From Balanoglossus misakiensis (lineage: Eukaryota > Hemichordata), in the NCBI GenBank assembly GCA_040954595.2, contig CM082592.2:2480001-2544000 (forward strand): a DNA stretch of 64,000 nt. Reading direction: 5' to 3'. The notes under the pieces are model-generated. The model saw nothing but the letters and a program-made list of their open reading frames with translations. It was not told where the DNA came from and made no database searches. Positions 33,098 to 45,600 of the stretch are shown piece after piece. The number at the start of each line of letters is the position of its first letter. The stretch's first letter is position 1. The position numbers were made by a program, and so were the translations under genes.

Positions 33098-33847
33098 GGC
33101 TGCATTCACAAACACCTCTGGAGGGGGGGGGGGGGTGGCGGGAGAATTCAATTTTTTTTACCGCTACTTTACACAACCCAAAATATTTTCAAATCCCCCC
33201 CCTTCCGAACTGCCAAAATTTTGAAATCCCCCCCCCCCCACATTTTCTTTCACAGAGCAAAACACATCACCTATCTATCTCGTAAAAAAGAAAAACAGCG
33301 CTCCCATGAATAGAATTTGAAACTGTTGTTTCCCCTCATCAGTGGGTATTAAAACTGAACATTGTTTTTATTTTTTAAATACAGTGTATTTGTATTCTGT
33401 GTTGTGAGACATTGTAAACCGAGAATTGTAGGGGGGTGGGTGTGGGAGGGGGTGTCCCCCTCCCACGTAAGAAAATTTTATAAAATACAGAGCTCAAAGC
33501 TGCATTTTAATGAACCCGGCAAAAGCAAATTAACACAACTACCGGTATGTTGGGGAGGACAAAAAATTTAACCGTCGGCGCTCAAAGTTATCATGGGGTG
33601 GGGGCAAGTCCCCTGACCTGGGACACTAGATAAACCAGTCAATGATTGAAAGGAATTGATGAATGGAGGGGGTGGGTGTCCCCCTCCCACATTAGAAAAT
33701 TTTGTAAAATAAAGGGCGCGAAACTGCATTTTTGTGGACTCAAAATAAATATTTAGTGGTCAAAGTTTTCAAGTCCCCCCCCCCCCCTTCAGTCCCTACA
33801 TTATTTCAAATCCCCCCCCCCCTCCAGAGGTGTTTGTGAATGCAGCC
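33098..33847. repeat. 750-bp non-coding element with about 30-bp perfect inverted ends
   Basis: The left end GGCTGCATTCACAAACACC, followed by TCTGGAGG, and the right end CCTCCAGA, followed by GGTGTTTGTGAATGCAGCC, are perfect inverted repeats. Each is bordered by TA, so a TA target-site duplication is possible. The inside has poly-G and poly-C runs and internally duplicated segments (GTGTCCCCCTCCCAC twice). A second copy is at 54635-55377. No transposase is present, so it is a MITE-like element. Confidence 0.85.
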
Positions 33848-35427
33848 TAATTCCAGGCAAACCAAAAGAGCTAGGGGTTTGGTTTTTGTTGGACATGGAC
33901 CAGTATGGGAGTCAAAATTTAGTATTGTGCATTTTGTATCAGAGTTAAACCACATATTTCCTATATATACATTAGTACATACCAGTACATGTACATATAC
34001 TGGCCAGTTTAGTCTCCTGATGAGTGCATGAGTCCAGTGACTCACGAAACAGCGTTGTTGAGATTATACCGCCTTTCTTTTCTCCATGTACCCAAACTTT
34101 ATATTCCGCTCTACTTTTGTATTGAGCACTTTGTATCGGACCAGTCGAACCGCATACTTTGGACATACATACATACATACATACATTTGCCTATGCAAAT
34201 GGCTAAAGACAGATTACTCAAGGACAAGTCATGAAATAAATTTCCATGATCAAATAAAGTTTAACTTCATGATGAATTGTCACAGGGCAACAGAAAATGA
34301 ATTTGGATATTCAAGAATATAAAGAAAATACAGTTTTGTTGTAATTACATGAATATTTACATTTAATCATCTATTTTTCATCTTTGTTATACGTAACTTG
34401 GCTTCTCTCAAGAAAATTGGAGAAGAATCAAATATTGGCACAGCCCTTGGAAAGGAAACCTTCAAGCTACTGGATTTCAGTTAATTAATCAAATGAATTC
34501 TACACTCTGGCCCCTATTATATTACAAATCCTGAACATTTGCATACAGGTATGTAAATATTAGGTGTGCAAACCAAGCAGAATGGTTTTTTAAAAAAATG
34601 TAATCAAAGTGGTCACACTAAGATTACATTTCTCAAGTCTGCACATCAGTGGTATGTACGATCATCACATCTTTCATGGGACAACTTACAAAATTGACCA
34701 GAGAAAAAATGGTTTGATTATTGCTTTATTAAATCACAACTGAACGAACACAAAGTTTAGACCAAATGTTTCATAATTTAACGTACAAGAACCCCTGGCA
34801 CAGATTAGGATATCCATGTTCAAGATCAAACAATTCCGTAAATGGCAAGAATAAACTTTGCCATCTTGCAAAATTTGGTTTTATGCCGATATCTCAAATG
34901 GCATGCATACCAGAGTTGAGTGGTTTCAACATTTTCAAAATACCAACTTATGTTTTTTCAGCAGGTTAATCCATAGAACAATGTTATTTTAAAGTGGTGT
35001 TGGGCTGAAGTACATGTCTAAAAGTTGGGAGAACAAATCGATCCCACACTCTTACAGAATTGAAAACGGTATATGATGCGAGCGCTGATTGGATGACATA
35101 GCATTATTTTATTAACACGCACTAAATGGTATCCAATGAGGCGATGTGCATTACATGGACAGAAACTACAATAATCAGTTTTTTCTATATGAATTTGGCT
35201 AATTTGTGGCCGTGTGAGAAGTATACTGTCACACTCACAAGGACCTGGGATCATATTTTTCACACTCGTTGGGGATATTTTGACCCAAACTTGCCTGCGG
35301 CGTGTGATGGAGATTCTATTTGTCCTCTCATCTTTAGCATGGCATGGAGTATTACTAGTAACATCGAATATGGGACATTGATATACCTTGCAATTGTCTA
35401 TTTTTGATATACCTTGCAATTGTCTAT
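33848..35427. other. Intergenic / 3' flank of the polycystin-like gene
   Basis: No exon of either neighbour is recognisable. A short (CATA)n lies at about 34164-34184. AT-rich sequence with TTTATT near 35105 could provide the reverse-strand polyadenylation signal for the gene ending at 35428. The segment ATACCTTGCAATTGTCTA is directly duplicated at about 35384-35427. Confidence 0.5.
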
Positions 35428-36620
35428 TTAGCTATATGGACTGCAGTATTTCTGGATCAGCAGCAAGACCAGATTTGTGTGCCTATGTGGACTTTGTCTT
35501 TTGGCCAGAGTGGCCACAAGGAATGACTCAATCATAACAGCGGCAAATACAGGCAATAGTATAAACACTATACTGAAGATGAATATAGCAAATATCAAAG
35601 AGGAAAGGACATTGCCCTGGGAGAACAGCTCAGCAGTATCCAAACCGCCAATCATCAGCCCCAGCATAGACATATAGGCAACAGACATGTTCCGGAAGTT
35701 GTTCATGAAAGACCCGAAGGCAATCAGACAATAATGAGAAAATGCTACAAGAAACAGGCCTAAGAAAAAAGTGTACCATAAAACAAGTCTGGCAGTTTGC
35801 AGCATAACTGTGTGCATCAATTCAAACACTGCACTGTGACACAGTAATTTGAGTAACTTGATCGTCCAGGAAAACACCAGACTTGCAGTTAGCATATGGT
35901 AGGCTTCATTACACAGGGCTGCTGTGTAGAAACTTGTGAATGAGCTCCTGTCGTTGTTGTACTTGGTCATTGATGTATCAAACTGGCTGAATATCGAACC
36001 AAACATCATGACAGTAAGCGTAGAGAGAAAGATTATCACTAAATTCAAGTAATTCCAACTGCTGAGAAAGTATTTATAGCCCTGATGCCAAAGTGCCATC
36101 ATTTCAATGAGTGTGAAGTAAACCATTCCTAGCAGGTACAGAATTTGACAGAAGAGGACAAAGTAATCTATGTACAGCGTAAATTTATGATATCGACCAA
36201 TCAGAAAGTCGTGCGATGCAGCAATGGACCCAGATGGAGAATATTCCATAAGTATAGTCATCACACTGAACAGATTGCTTTGTGCATTGTGCAGTGTGAA
36301 TTCTACAAACACAGCTCTGGTGTTCTCATCACACCACGTCGAATCATACATCTGCCGCAGAACACCAAGAGCACTCTCAGATGTCACTCCCAGATCAGCT
36401 ACATAGCCACCTCTGCTGTAGAGAGACAGTTTACCCCACATGTAGCTGCCTTGTGCTTGACCGGGCGACTTGTACTGCCACATATCCGATGGGTTGGATG
36501 GGTGTGCAGTCACGCTGTCCCAAGAACCAGCAAAGGATCTTGTGTCTTCTGAGCTGAAACTGTACTCTTCACTGCAAGACTGCATATGATCTCTCATTAT
36601 CCTGTTCACTTTACAGTTGT
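35428..36620 (-). CDS. Polycystin-like gene exon 25: polycystin cation-channel domain and C terminus
   Basis: 397 residues. The extracellular (TOP-like) part ends with FVEFTLHNAQSNLFSVMTIL, a classical polycystin motif. Then come helices equivalent to S1-S6: FVLFCQILYLLGMVYFTLIE, NYLNLVIIFLSTLTVMMFG, LVFSWTIKLLKLL, LVLWYTFFLGLFLVAFSHYC, the pore segment (MLGLMIGGLDTAELF) and SLIFAIFIFSIVFILLPVFA. The C-terminal tail is only about 25 residues with no coiled coil, unlike vertebrate PKD1. The stop TAA is at 35428-35430. Confidence 0.92.
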
Positions 36621-39600
36621 CTGTGAAAATAAGTTGAGAATTCACTAATATTACAACAGACAACTAATCAGACCAGTGGTTTCAGAGAAAAAGACTTTTT
36701 TTAAATACAAACACAGCAAAAATTACCCCAAAATACAAATTTCCCCACAATTTGAACAAACTTTAGTTAGGTCACCCTTAGCAACCTGCATAACAAATGT
36801 CAAAGTGTTTAGACCAGCGGTTTCAGAGACGAAATCAAGTGTTGAAGTACAGTGGATGTCGGACAATCACCCTATCTGATAATCTATGCGTCACTGACAG
36901 TGGAGATAAAAATCCATGTCCACCACTTGTGTGGAATATGACATATTGAGTCAGAGTGGCTCATTTGAGATTTTCATAGGGCAGTGTTTCTTGATAGTTT
37001 TCTTTCAAAAGTTTCATTTATTGGGAAAACATTGTATTGTATAAATCACGACATGTGCAGCCAAGAGCTTACATGATTTTGACAGACACATTTCTCACCA
37101 TGAGGGCGCCAGTCAATAATTACAGACCAGACTATGAATCATTCACCTTCACTTATTTATGCTGCAAATGGGTCTAGCTGTGCCATTGAAAAGAGGTTAG
37201 CTTTGAAACACTTATATAATGGTTCAAAGGTTGTATGGCACAATTATCAGCAAGCTTACATGAACAGCTGCATCAAATTTCAAAATGTCAGTTTTAACCC
37301 TTTCACCACCATGGTTCAGTCCAAACCCATATTGTTTCCTGTGGTATAAAGGTTGGACCTCTAAAGAGGAAACTGGAGGTGAAAGGTTAAAACTCTTTTC
37401 AAAAAGATCAAAATATAATCTAATATAGCAATTAGCAAGTAAATTCTGGCATCTGTTAATCTATGCTAAGCTTTCATCTAATTCCTACCTGGAATAATCC
37501 TGACTTGTCTAAGTCTAGCACTACCTAGCAATGACATACATTCACAGTTAACATCTATGGTTCCTGCACTGCCTCCATACAGAGTGGGAATTAGTGTGGC
37601 ATTCATCCAGTCATACATCTCATCATATTTGGTCATCTAGCAAAGCAAGCAGTATCAGTTTGTAGTTTCCTGTGTGTACGTCACTACCACAAATGTATTT
37701 AGTTTAGGAAACAGATCCTGTTTTCAAGATCTATTCGGTGCAACTTTCAGGTACTGGTAGAAGTTGTACTGATAACTGCATAAACCAATAATTGGCTCTG
37801 AAGGTCACTATATTATCACTGAGAATACTTTTGACGTTGTAATAAAATACAAGCTATCTTCTACTTTGAGATGTGAATCTTCGACATATCTTACTTAACA
37901 ACATCTTTTTTTCTTTCAATAAGATTATTATATTATTCCTGTATTAAAGTTCTACAACCTTCACTAGGTCAATTGAGTGCGTCAAGCACAATGACATCAC
38001 AAGTCTCTCATTGGATATATGTGATGTGTTTTGTGAGATAATCACAACAAACTTTCTCTAGTCTGTTTGCTACACTCAATGATGGAACCTACAGTATGTT
38101 AGTCTAAAACACACACATTGTGTCCCATGCACACAGTGTGAGAACTAGCTGCAGAGTTGTCATTTTTAAATCATGTATCTATAAGGAGGAGATTTTACCT
38201 TGTCAAAACCTGTCACAAATGTCTGTTTTAAGACATTATTCATGAGGTATCCATTTGTTGGTTGTTGGCAGTAGGCAATGATCAATAACAACAGCCAGAG
38301 TATTGCCAAGCAGATGAACTCTTTCAGAAAAGACATGGCTTCATTCAGTTGGTTTTTCTTCTTGAAGCTTTTCAAGAGCTTTTGCGATGGTGGTTGATAT
38401 TGTGAGCATTTTCGGAGGTCCCTGAGTCGAGGTAACCACTCTCCGAGTTCTTCTGGCATCCATTGAGAATTGTCTGTGAAAGATAACAGGATAATATCTG
38501 TATGGCATGTAGCCTTCAAAAAAATACATGTGCATCATTTAAATTACTGTCATAATGCTGTGTGTCTCAGTGGTGTGTAAGTGACCATAATTTGAATTTA
38601 CAGCCCAACATATGTGCTAGGTTCCAGTCAGCTGTGGAATTTGTCAATGGGATTATAACAGCACATGACAATTTTGTTTTGGAAAAGTAACACATAAAGA
38701 TATCAGCAAGACAAAAAGTTTTCCCTTCAACCCTTTCACCACCATGGTTTGCTCCAACTTCATCATTTTCTCCGTGAAAGTTTGGACCGCAATCGCAATA
38801 GTGGGGGAAATGGAGGTAAAAGGAAGAAGTAATTCAACACTTGATACAGACGCATTGAAATTTTACAGCTGCAACCGGACTTAGAAATATATCAAAATCA
38901 GTTCTTTTTTCTACTTTAACATATTTATATTTTAAAACAATGCTTATTTGGGGTAGGTTATAATTTACTTTGATTTTCACAATAAATTATCATATAATTA
39001 CCTACAATTACAATTGTACGTTTCACATCAAATCTGCAGGAGTCGAAAAATGACAGATATGCGAAATTGCTAAATCAATACAAGTACATACCAGAGTTTA
39101 CATAGTGAACGTCATCTTCACTTTGGAATAAATAGCGATCATCCAAGGCCTTGCAAAAGATACCAGCCATGACAGCCATCAGTGCCAGAAATACAGGCTG
39201 GATTATCGGTGTTATCACCAGACATAGCAACAGGGATGTTAACCAGTCAAAGGCCCTCTGTTGGTCGTACTGAATTCCGTAGAAGACCACCACACAGGCA
39301 GAGGTCGCTATTGTAGCAATTGCCAAGAACCAGCCCAGGAAGGTCATCCCACATGCCACGCAGCTGCAATGGTGAGTCCCACATCTACATTGAGAGTGTC
39401 GGCAGCAAGCACTGCAGTCACACCGACAAGTGGACAAACACTGGCCTTGACTGCACTCGCAACTCTTTGCTTTTAGCTCATCGCTAGTTTCAAGTGTTAC
39501 TCCTTCGAGCGAAACGGCTTCGTAGCTGCTGAAAGAGTCATGCCCTCGTTGTGGACTTTCTCCTTTATCGGAAGAACTGGACACTGACACGTGGTCCACT

Positions 39601-42600
39601 GTATGAAATGTATCTGCAGAGATGTCATGCTCCACATACTGGTAACTCTCATATTCCTGCCAATCTGCCAAGATCTGGTCCAGGCCTTTTTCCCTGCGGA
39701 ATTCCTTCCATGCATGTTTTCGATCAGGTGGTACTGGTTTTCTCAACACATCCCTGACTTCACGCCTGGCATCAATCAGCGCCTGTTGCATCAAATACAT
39801 GGACTGAAGCTCATCTTCTTCTTCATCTGAATCACAAGAACAAAAGGTGTACAAGCTCTCTGTAGCTGTTCTCACGGCAGCTTCAGACTTCCTCCTGCGG
39901 GGTGGAACACTTCGGAATACTTGGATGATGATCAGGTTTACAGGTATGACTATCAGAGCACTTAAAATGCCGACGATAAGGTCTGTCCATGTGAGTCTGA
40001 ACTGGCCAATTTCCAATCTCCGTTCTGCGGAACCCCGTGGCACGTGAAGTAAGACCAAGCTGACCAACATTGAACAGAGAATGAGGGAAAGACAGCAAGC
40101 AAGTCTTTGAAACCGGGTGAACTGATTGGAGTGTTGACGGGAAAAGATATTGATCAATGGATAGCAGTCTTGAAGATTCTTCACCATCTTGGTTATGAAG
40201 CTGTTTTGCAAATTGGTTAACTCCTCTTCAGATGAGCAAGGTATAGTGATATCTGCAAGTCCTGTCTTTGCTGACAGCCAGAAATTGCCAAGGAATGCCC
40301 AGTGGGTGTTTGCCAATAGATCATGCACCAAGATGTGATCAATATACCTGAAACAGAAAGAGTTGTATGTTACACACTTCTGAATTGGACAGAAGATAGT
40401 ACCGGTATACACCCAAAAATTAGCATCTTTGTCTTATGAGGGGGGGGGGGGGGGAATATATTCTTGTGCCAGTCCATCTGGTCTTTTCTCATTTCTCCGT
40501 TCAGCTGGAAACACGACATTTTCACCATAAATGTTCTAAACAGTGCTTTAAAACTTGGCGAAGATTTTGTACCTGATAACAACAGATTTTCTAACAATAA
40601 AAATCAGATTTCTTCAAAGACCCTCTTTACATATTTTTCATCTGCATGCTTATGGAGATTTGCTCAGGAAATTGATAGGAGATGCATACATTGAATTTTG
40701 CTTTACTAATGTATCAACTTTCTAAAAGACATTTATCGTGCAGACAAGGTTGTGTGCGGATATGCACTTTAATGAATCTCATGTATAGCTGACCTTCAAA
40801 ATTTCTTTCCATTTGTATAAAGTCTAGAGTAAAGTATAATGTGGTTCAAAATGATTCCTGTATTTTGATGAAACTTACCACGATGGACTCCTTCCTGAGT
40901 TATCATACCAAAGTCTGATGGAATAAAGATCACCCAAGTATTCATGTGTTGTCAACAGAAATCGATCTATAGAGCCACGCTTCAGCAGTCTTCTCTTTGA
41001 TGATGAATTCAGTATGTGTGTCTCACTGGACAGGTTGCTGCCATTGATGGTAAAGGCAACATTTGAAGTGGTTCCAGCACCTAGTCTTGTACCAGTAAAT
41101 ACAGTGACGTGGTAACAATACTTGGAAAAGGGATCATTATCTTCTAACACAACAACTTTGTCCTGTCCAGGTATGATGAAGAACAGACCAAATAGACATC
41201 ATTAATGAAAAAGCCCCCATGGAGAATTAATAACTGTATGACTCATAGATTGAAATAGTTTATATTGAACACCTATTGCCTGGCCATGAGGGCCATAGCG
41301 GCCGTTTATTACACCCGAGGGGCTGTGAGTTACCAGAATCATATGCTATTTCCCGAGGCCGCAGGCCTCGGGAAATAGCATATGATTCTGGTAACTCACA
41401 GTCACGAGGGGGTAAAAACGGCTGCTATGGCCCGAATATAGGCCAGGCTATAGGTGTTTTATAATAAACCTCATGCTAACAGCTGGGAAAATCTTGCAAT
41501 TTTCTCTTGAGGTTGGCAGACGACATCTTCAGCGGTGGCCATTGTGTCAGACGACGCGACGCTGATTGACGTGACCGAGTCTGCGCACTCACGCTGGTCA
41601 CGTGACCGGTTTATATTTTTTCTGCTATTTCCCTAGCGGTTCATAGTCGATTCTATTTTCCTATCACGTGACGGATTCTGGCGAATCACGACACAGTATT
41701 AGCATGAGGTATATTATAACTATAATTATTAAAATCATTCCCACTCCACTAGGGAGCTTCAACATTATGAGAGAATAAGTGACTGATATTTTATTGGAAG
41801 TTGAACAAATCTGATGGAGAATGTTCAAGGAGTTTGCAAACCAAATATCAAAACAGTTAGATCAGCAGTTTCTCATAATTTTTTAAGGAAAAATAAACAA
41901 AAATTATATACACAGTAGAACATTATATTTTCATATTTTATACACATCAATTAACATATAGAAAAATCAATAAGACATTCAAAGCAATCAGACCAAGTAA
42001 TTTCTGATAAATCATTCTACCCAAAATTAGAATTGCCTCAAAACACATCTGTATTTCCAGACAAGTGATCTCATGAGATTTTTTAAAAACTAAAAACAGC
42101 AGAAATCAAACTGTCAAGAGCGCTGTTCTGATTGGAGCAATAATAGACTGAACAAAGTATTGTGTGACTCTTCAGCTATTGCCTTGTACCGGTACATGCA
42201 CAATGAGAAATGTCTCACCTCTCACCAGGGACGGCTTGATACAAACAAAGCCCCTCTTACCAGAATTTTTACAAATTCGTAGTAAATTTGGAAGTATTAC
42301 CTTTACATCCGTTTGGTCTATCCAAAGAGCCCACACTGCAATCAGCAAAAAGATGACAAACACAACTGCCATAGCAAGTATGATGGGATGAGTCACAATT
42401 TCTTTCAACGTCAAGCTGTCATCTATCAAATCTGTTAAGGTTGTTGTTGTTGTTGTTGTTGATGATGACAACGACAACATCATCAGAGTGTGTGTCACAG
42501 AAGTTGGTTTTATCAAAGTTGCTGGTGACAAGCGATTACCAAAAAGACTTAAATGGTTACAGTTACACTTGATGTCGTTAGCTGTTGAGTTGGAATCCAC

Positions 42601-45600
42601 CTAGCAAAATAAACAGACAGAGAAAACTCACTCAAAAGCACTCTAGTGGCCGCAGAGTCATATTAATTGTCCGTGGATGGATGGCTGCATTTGTCAAACT
42701 GAAGAAATCAACAAAGCTATAAATGATAGAAGTAAAATCTTTTTGTTTAAATTCCCCTGTCTCTTTCAACAAAAAACAAATGAGAGAGAGAGAGAGAGCT
42801 TATAGATCGATGGATTTGTTCAAGTAAAATAACACTGCTATCTGATTTAAATGAATTGTGAATTAAAGTTGGGTTCCATATTTAAACAGTCTAAATACTA
42901 AATTTACCTGACAACCAGTTGTTTGCCACTTTTCTTCATCTGCATTCCAATACATACAGGCTGTTGTGTAGAATGAAGCATTCACAGTAACGCCATACAT
43001 GGTCTCCTCAGGGTGCAGGTTGACACCAACCACATAAGTACCATTTCCAAAATGCTCCCATGGCTGAACAATGATGGTCCTTGACGCTGTCTCATGTCCA
43101 GATGGTAATTCACGGAATATATGGTGGTTGTCAACTGTGGGGACCACTTGATATCCAAAGAAGACACCCAATCTGGCCAGTGGATTATCTGCAGAACCGA
43201 CTTCAAGAAGAATAGCTGACTCGTCACTGTCAACCGTTATATTCTTCATTCGTAATGAATCTTTGGATAAAGTCCATGTGACATGATATCCCATCTGCTG
43301 ATCATGCTGTGGTATTGACATCTGAATTGGTGTGCTCAAATTCTTCATTTCTATCACACTTTCGTCTTCTCTGGTCAGTTGTAGACCACTTAGTGTAGAC
43401 GTCACAGTCTGGCCAGTATCAGCCCACGAGAAGAGATTTTCCTGAAAATGTTGCATCTGGTGGACAAAGGCAGACAGGATTGAGTTGCACGACAAATACT
43501 GGATATTCAGTATCATCAATTATTGTGAATATCACTGTCTATACCAAGACGTTGCCACTTTGTTCCCCACTTGCTAATTTGCCCAAACAATTTGAGGAAC
43601 AATGTTTCTATTTTCTCCATGTCCTCACCTTGACAACAACAACATCATCAGAGTGTCCGTCATCTTCACCAAACAAGACATCACCGGACGGTAGCTGAAA
43701 TAAGGCGCCATCATCGTCAACAAGTGAACTATCACCAATGTCCAACTGTTCTTGTTTACTCAGCAGGACTGACAAACTGTGACTTTGGAGAATGGTTGGC
43801 TCTTCTCCAGCTAATGTGTTCATCAATACAGCATCTGCAACATTGTCGATGGCTTCAAAAACATCAAGTATCATGTCATGTTCCTGTGAGAAATACATGT
43901 CAGTTTTGAAAACATTAGAATTCTACGCATCTTGTACTGAAGGATGTAACTAGTATGCCCTTGAAGTCACTCACATAAACTGAGCAATGGTGATTGGGTG
44001 TAAGGTATGGTGAAGGCAGGGCTAATTTGAATTTAAAATGCTACCCACCGTTAATTACACATATGTACACATCCTTTGTCCAATCATTGGAAAAACATAG
44101 TCTCTGATTGACTTCAGAGGGACCCTGCCTTCACTATAACCTTACACCCAATCACCATTGTTCAGTTTATGTGAGTGACTTCAAGGGCATGCTAGTTACA
44201 TCACAATTCCCAGCAAGGGGTATGGGGTTTTATTGGGCCAGTGGCATGAGTGAGGCTAGACGTTAGTTTTGGAAGCAAAGTGGACAAAATACGGCTAGGT
44301 ACTAGATTATTGAATTTATGAAATGGGAGTTAAATTTTGGAATCTCAGTGACAACAAAATAGTGTAACTGTAACAAGTTATGAAGTCTGTCATACCAATT
44401 ATCCTGATTGATGTTATGTTCTAAATAAGGTCTTGTTGTGGTTTTCAGCAACGTTCTTCCTCATATCCTACAAACTGGATGGAAGTTGTGTGTGGTCGAA
44501 CGTTGATTTACTATATATCCACATGTAGAATCAAATGGTGTCTTGTATCAAGCATAATTAATGAAAAAGGGCAGCGAGAGAGAGACTTTGACCCTTTATG
44601 GACACATCTCAAGTAAGGACAGTTTTTCTGGTCTCAGAGGTGTCCTTAAAAGGCAGGTTTCACTGTATATTGCATTTAGGAAAGCTAAAATTTCAGGGGG
44701 ATTAAACCTGGCAGTGTTTTCTTTTGTGTTTGTATGAAGACATGAAATCATCTAGTGTAGGCCCTTCCAAGTACAGCTGTTTGTACCAGTACTATAAGGG
44801 CGTACTACGCAAACTTTCTTTAATTTACTAGTATCAACTTTGGCGCCCGGAAGTTAGTGAAAGACGTGGATTTTTTGAAAAGCAAAACATATTCCACATC
44901 ATCGGTTGCACAAATAATCTTTTTCGGAAATAATACTAAGTACAAAATTTGGAAATTCCCAGTGTTTCAGAGTTTGGTTTTCAGGCCGATTAGTCTAGCT
45001 TACTGGGAAGCCCTACAAGTTCACCACTACGATCGCATTTGTTCCTGTCAGAACATGGCTTGTCTTTTGCCACGTGTTTATGTAGTCATGCATAAATTAG
45101 ATTTAAAATGCTTTCCCACCACATGGTGTTGAAATGTATCACTGTGTGGGTATTATTGAATTTAAATCACATCGTTTCCAAGTGCCACGAGACATCATCT
45201 TTTTCCTGATGTGCACCTGTCACCTCCTCTAAAGATATTTGTCAAAACCCCCAAACAAACTTTAAGTTTTGGGGCTGTAAGGAGGTTTACAAGTACCAGA
45301 CAGTTTACGATTGGTGTAACACTGGTGCTGGGCCTGGGGAAGTGTAAAAAAATAATGTGGACATTGTAAGTCGGCCTAGGGGCGACTTAGTTTGGTTCTG
45401 CTAAGAAGGGGGGTTTAGGGTCGACCTAAGATCTGGGCCAAAGCAAATTCGCGTATGTGGACGTGTTGGGTGCACTGAGAACATGGTTTGTAAAACCAAT
45501 GCAAACTTGACATTCACTTGTGTTTGAGCATAAATTAGGGGGGGGGGATGCGTAGATCCAGCAGAATCGCTTTGCCAAGAGAATTCTGTCTGACTGGATT

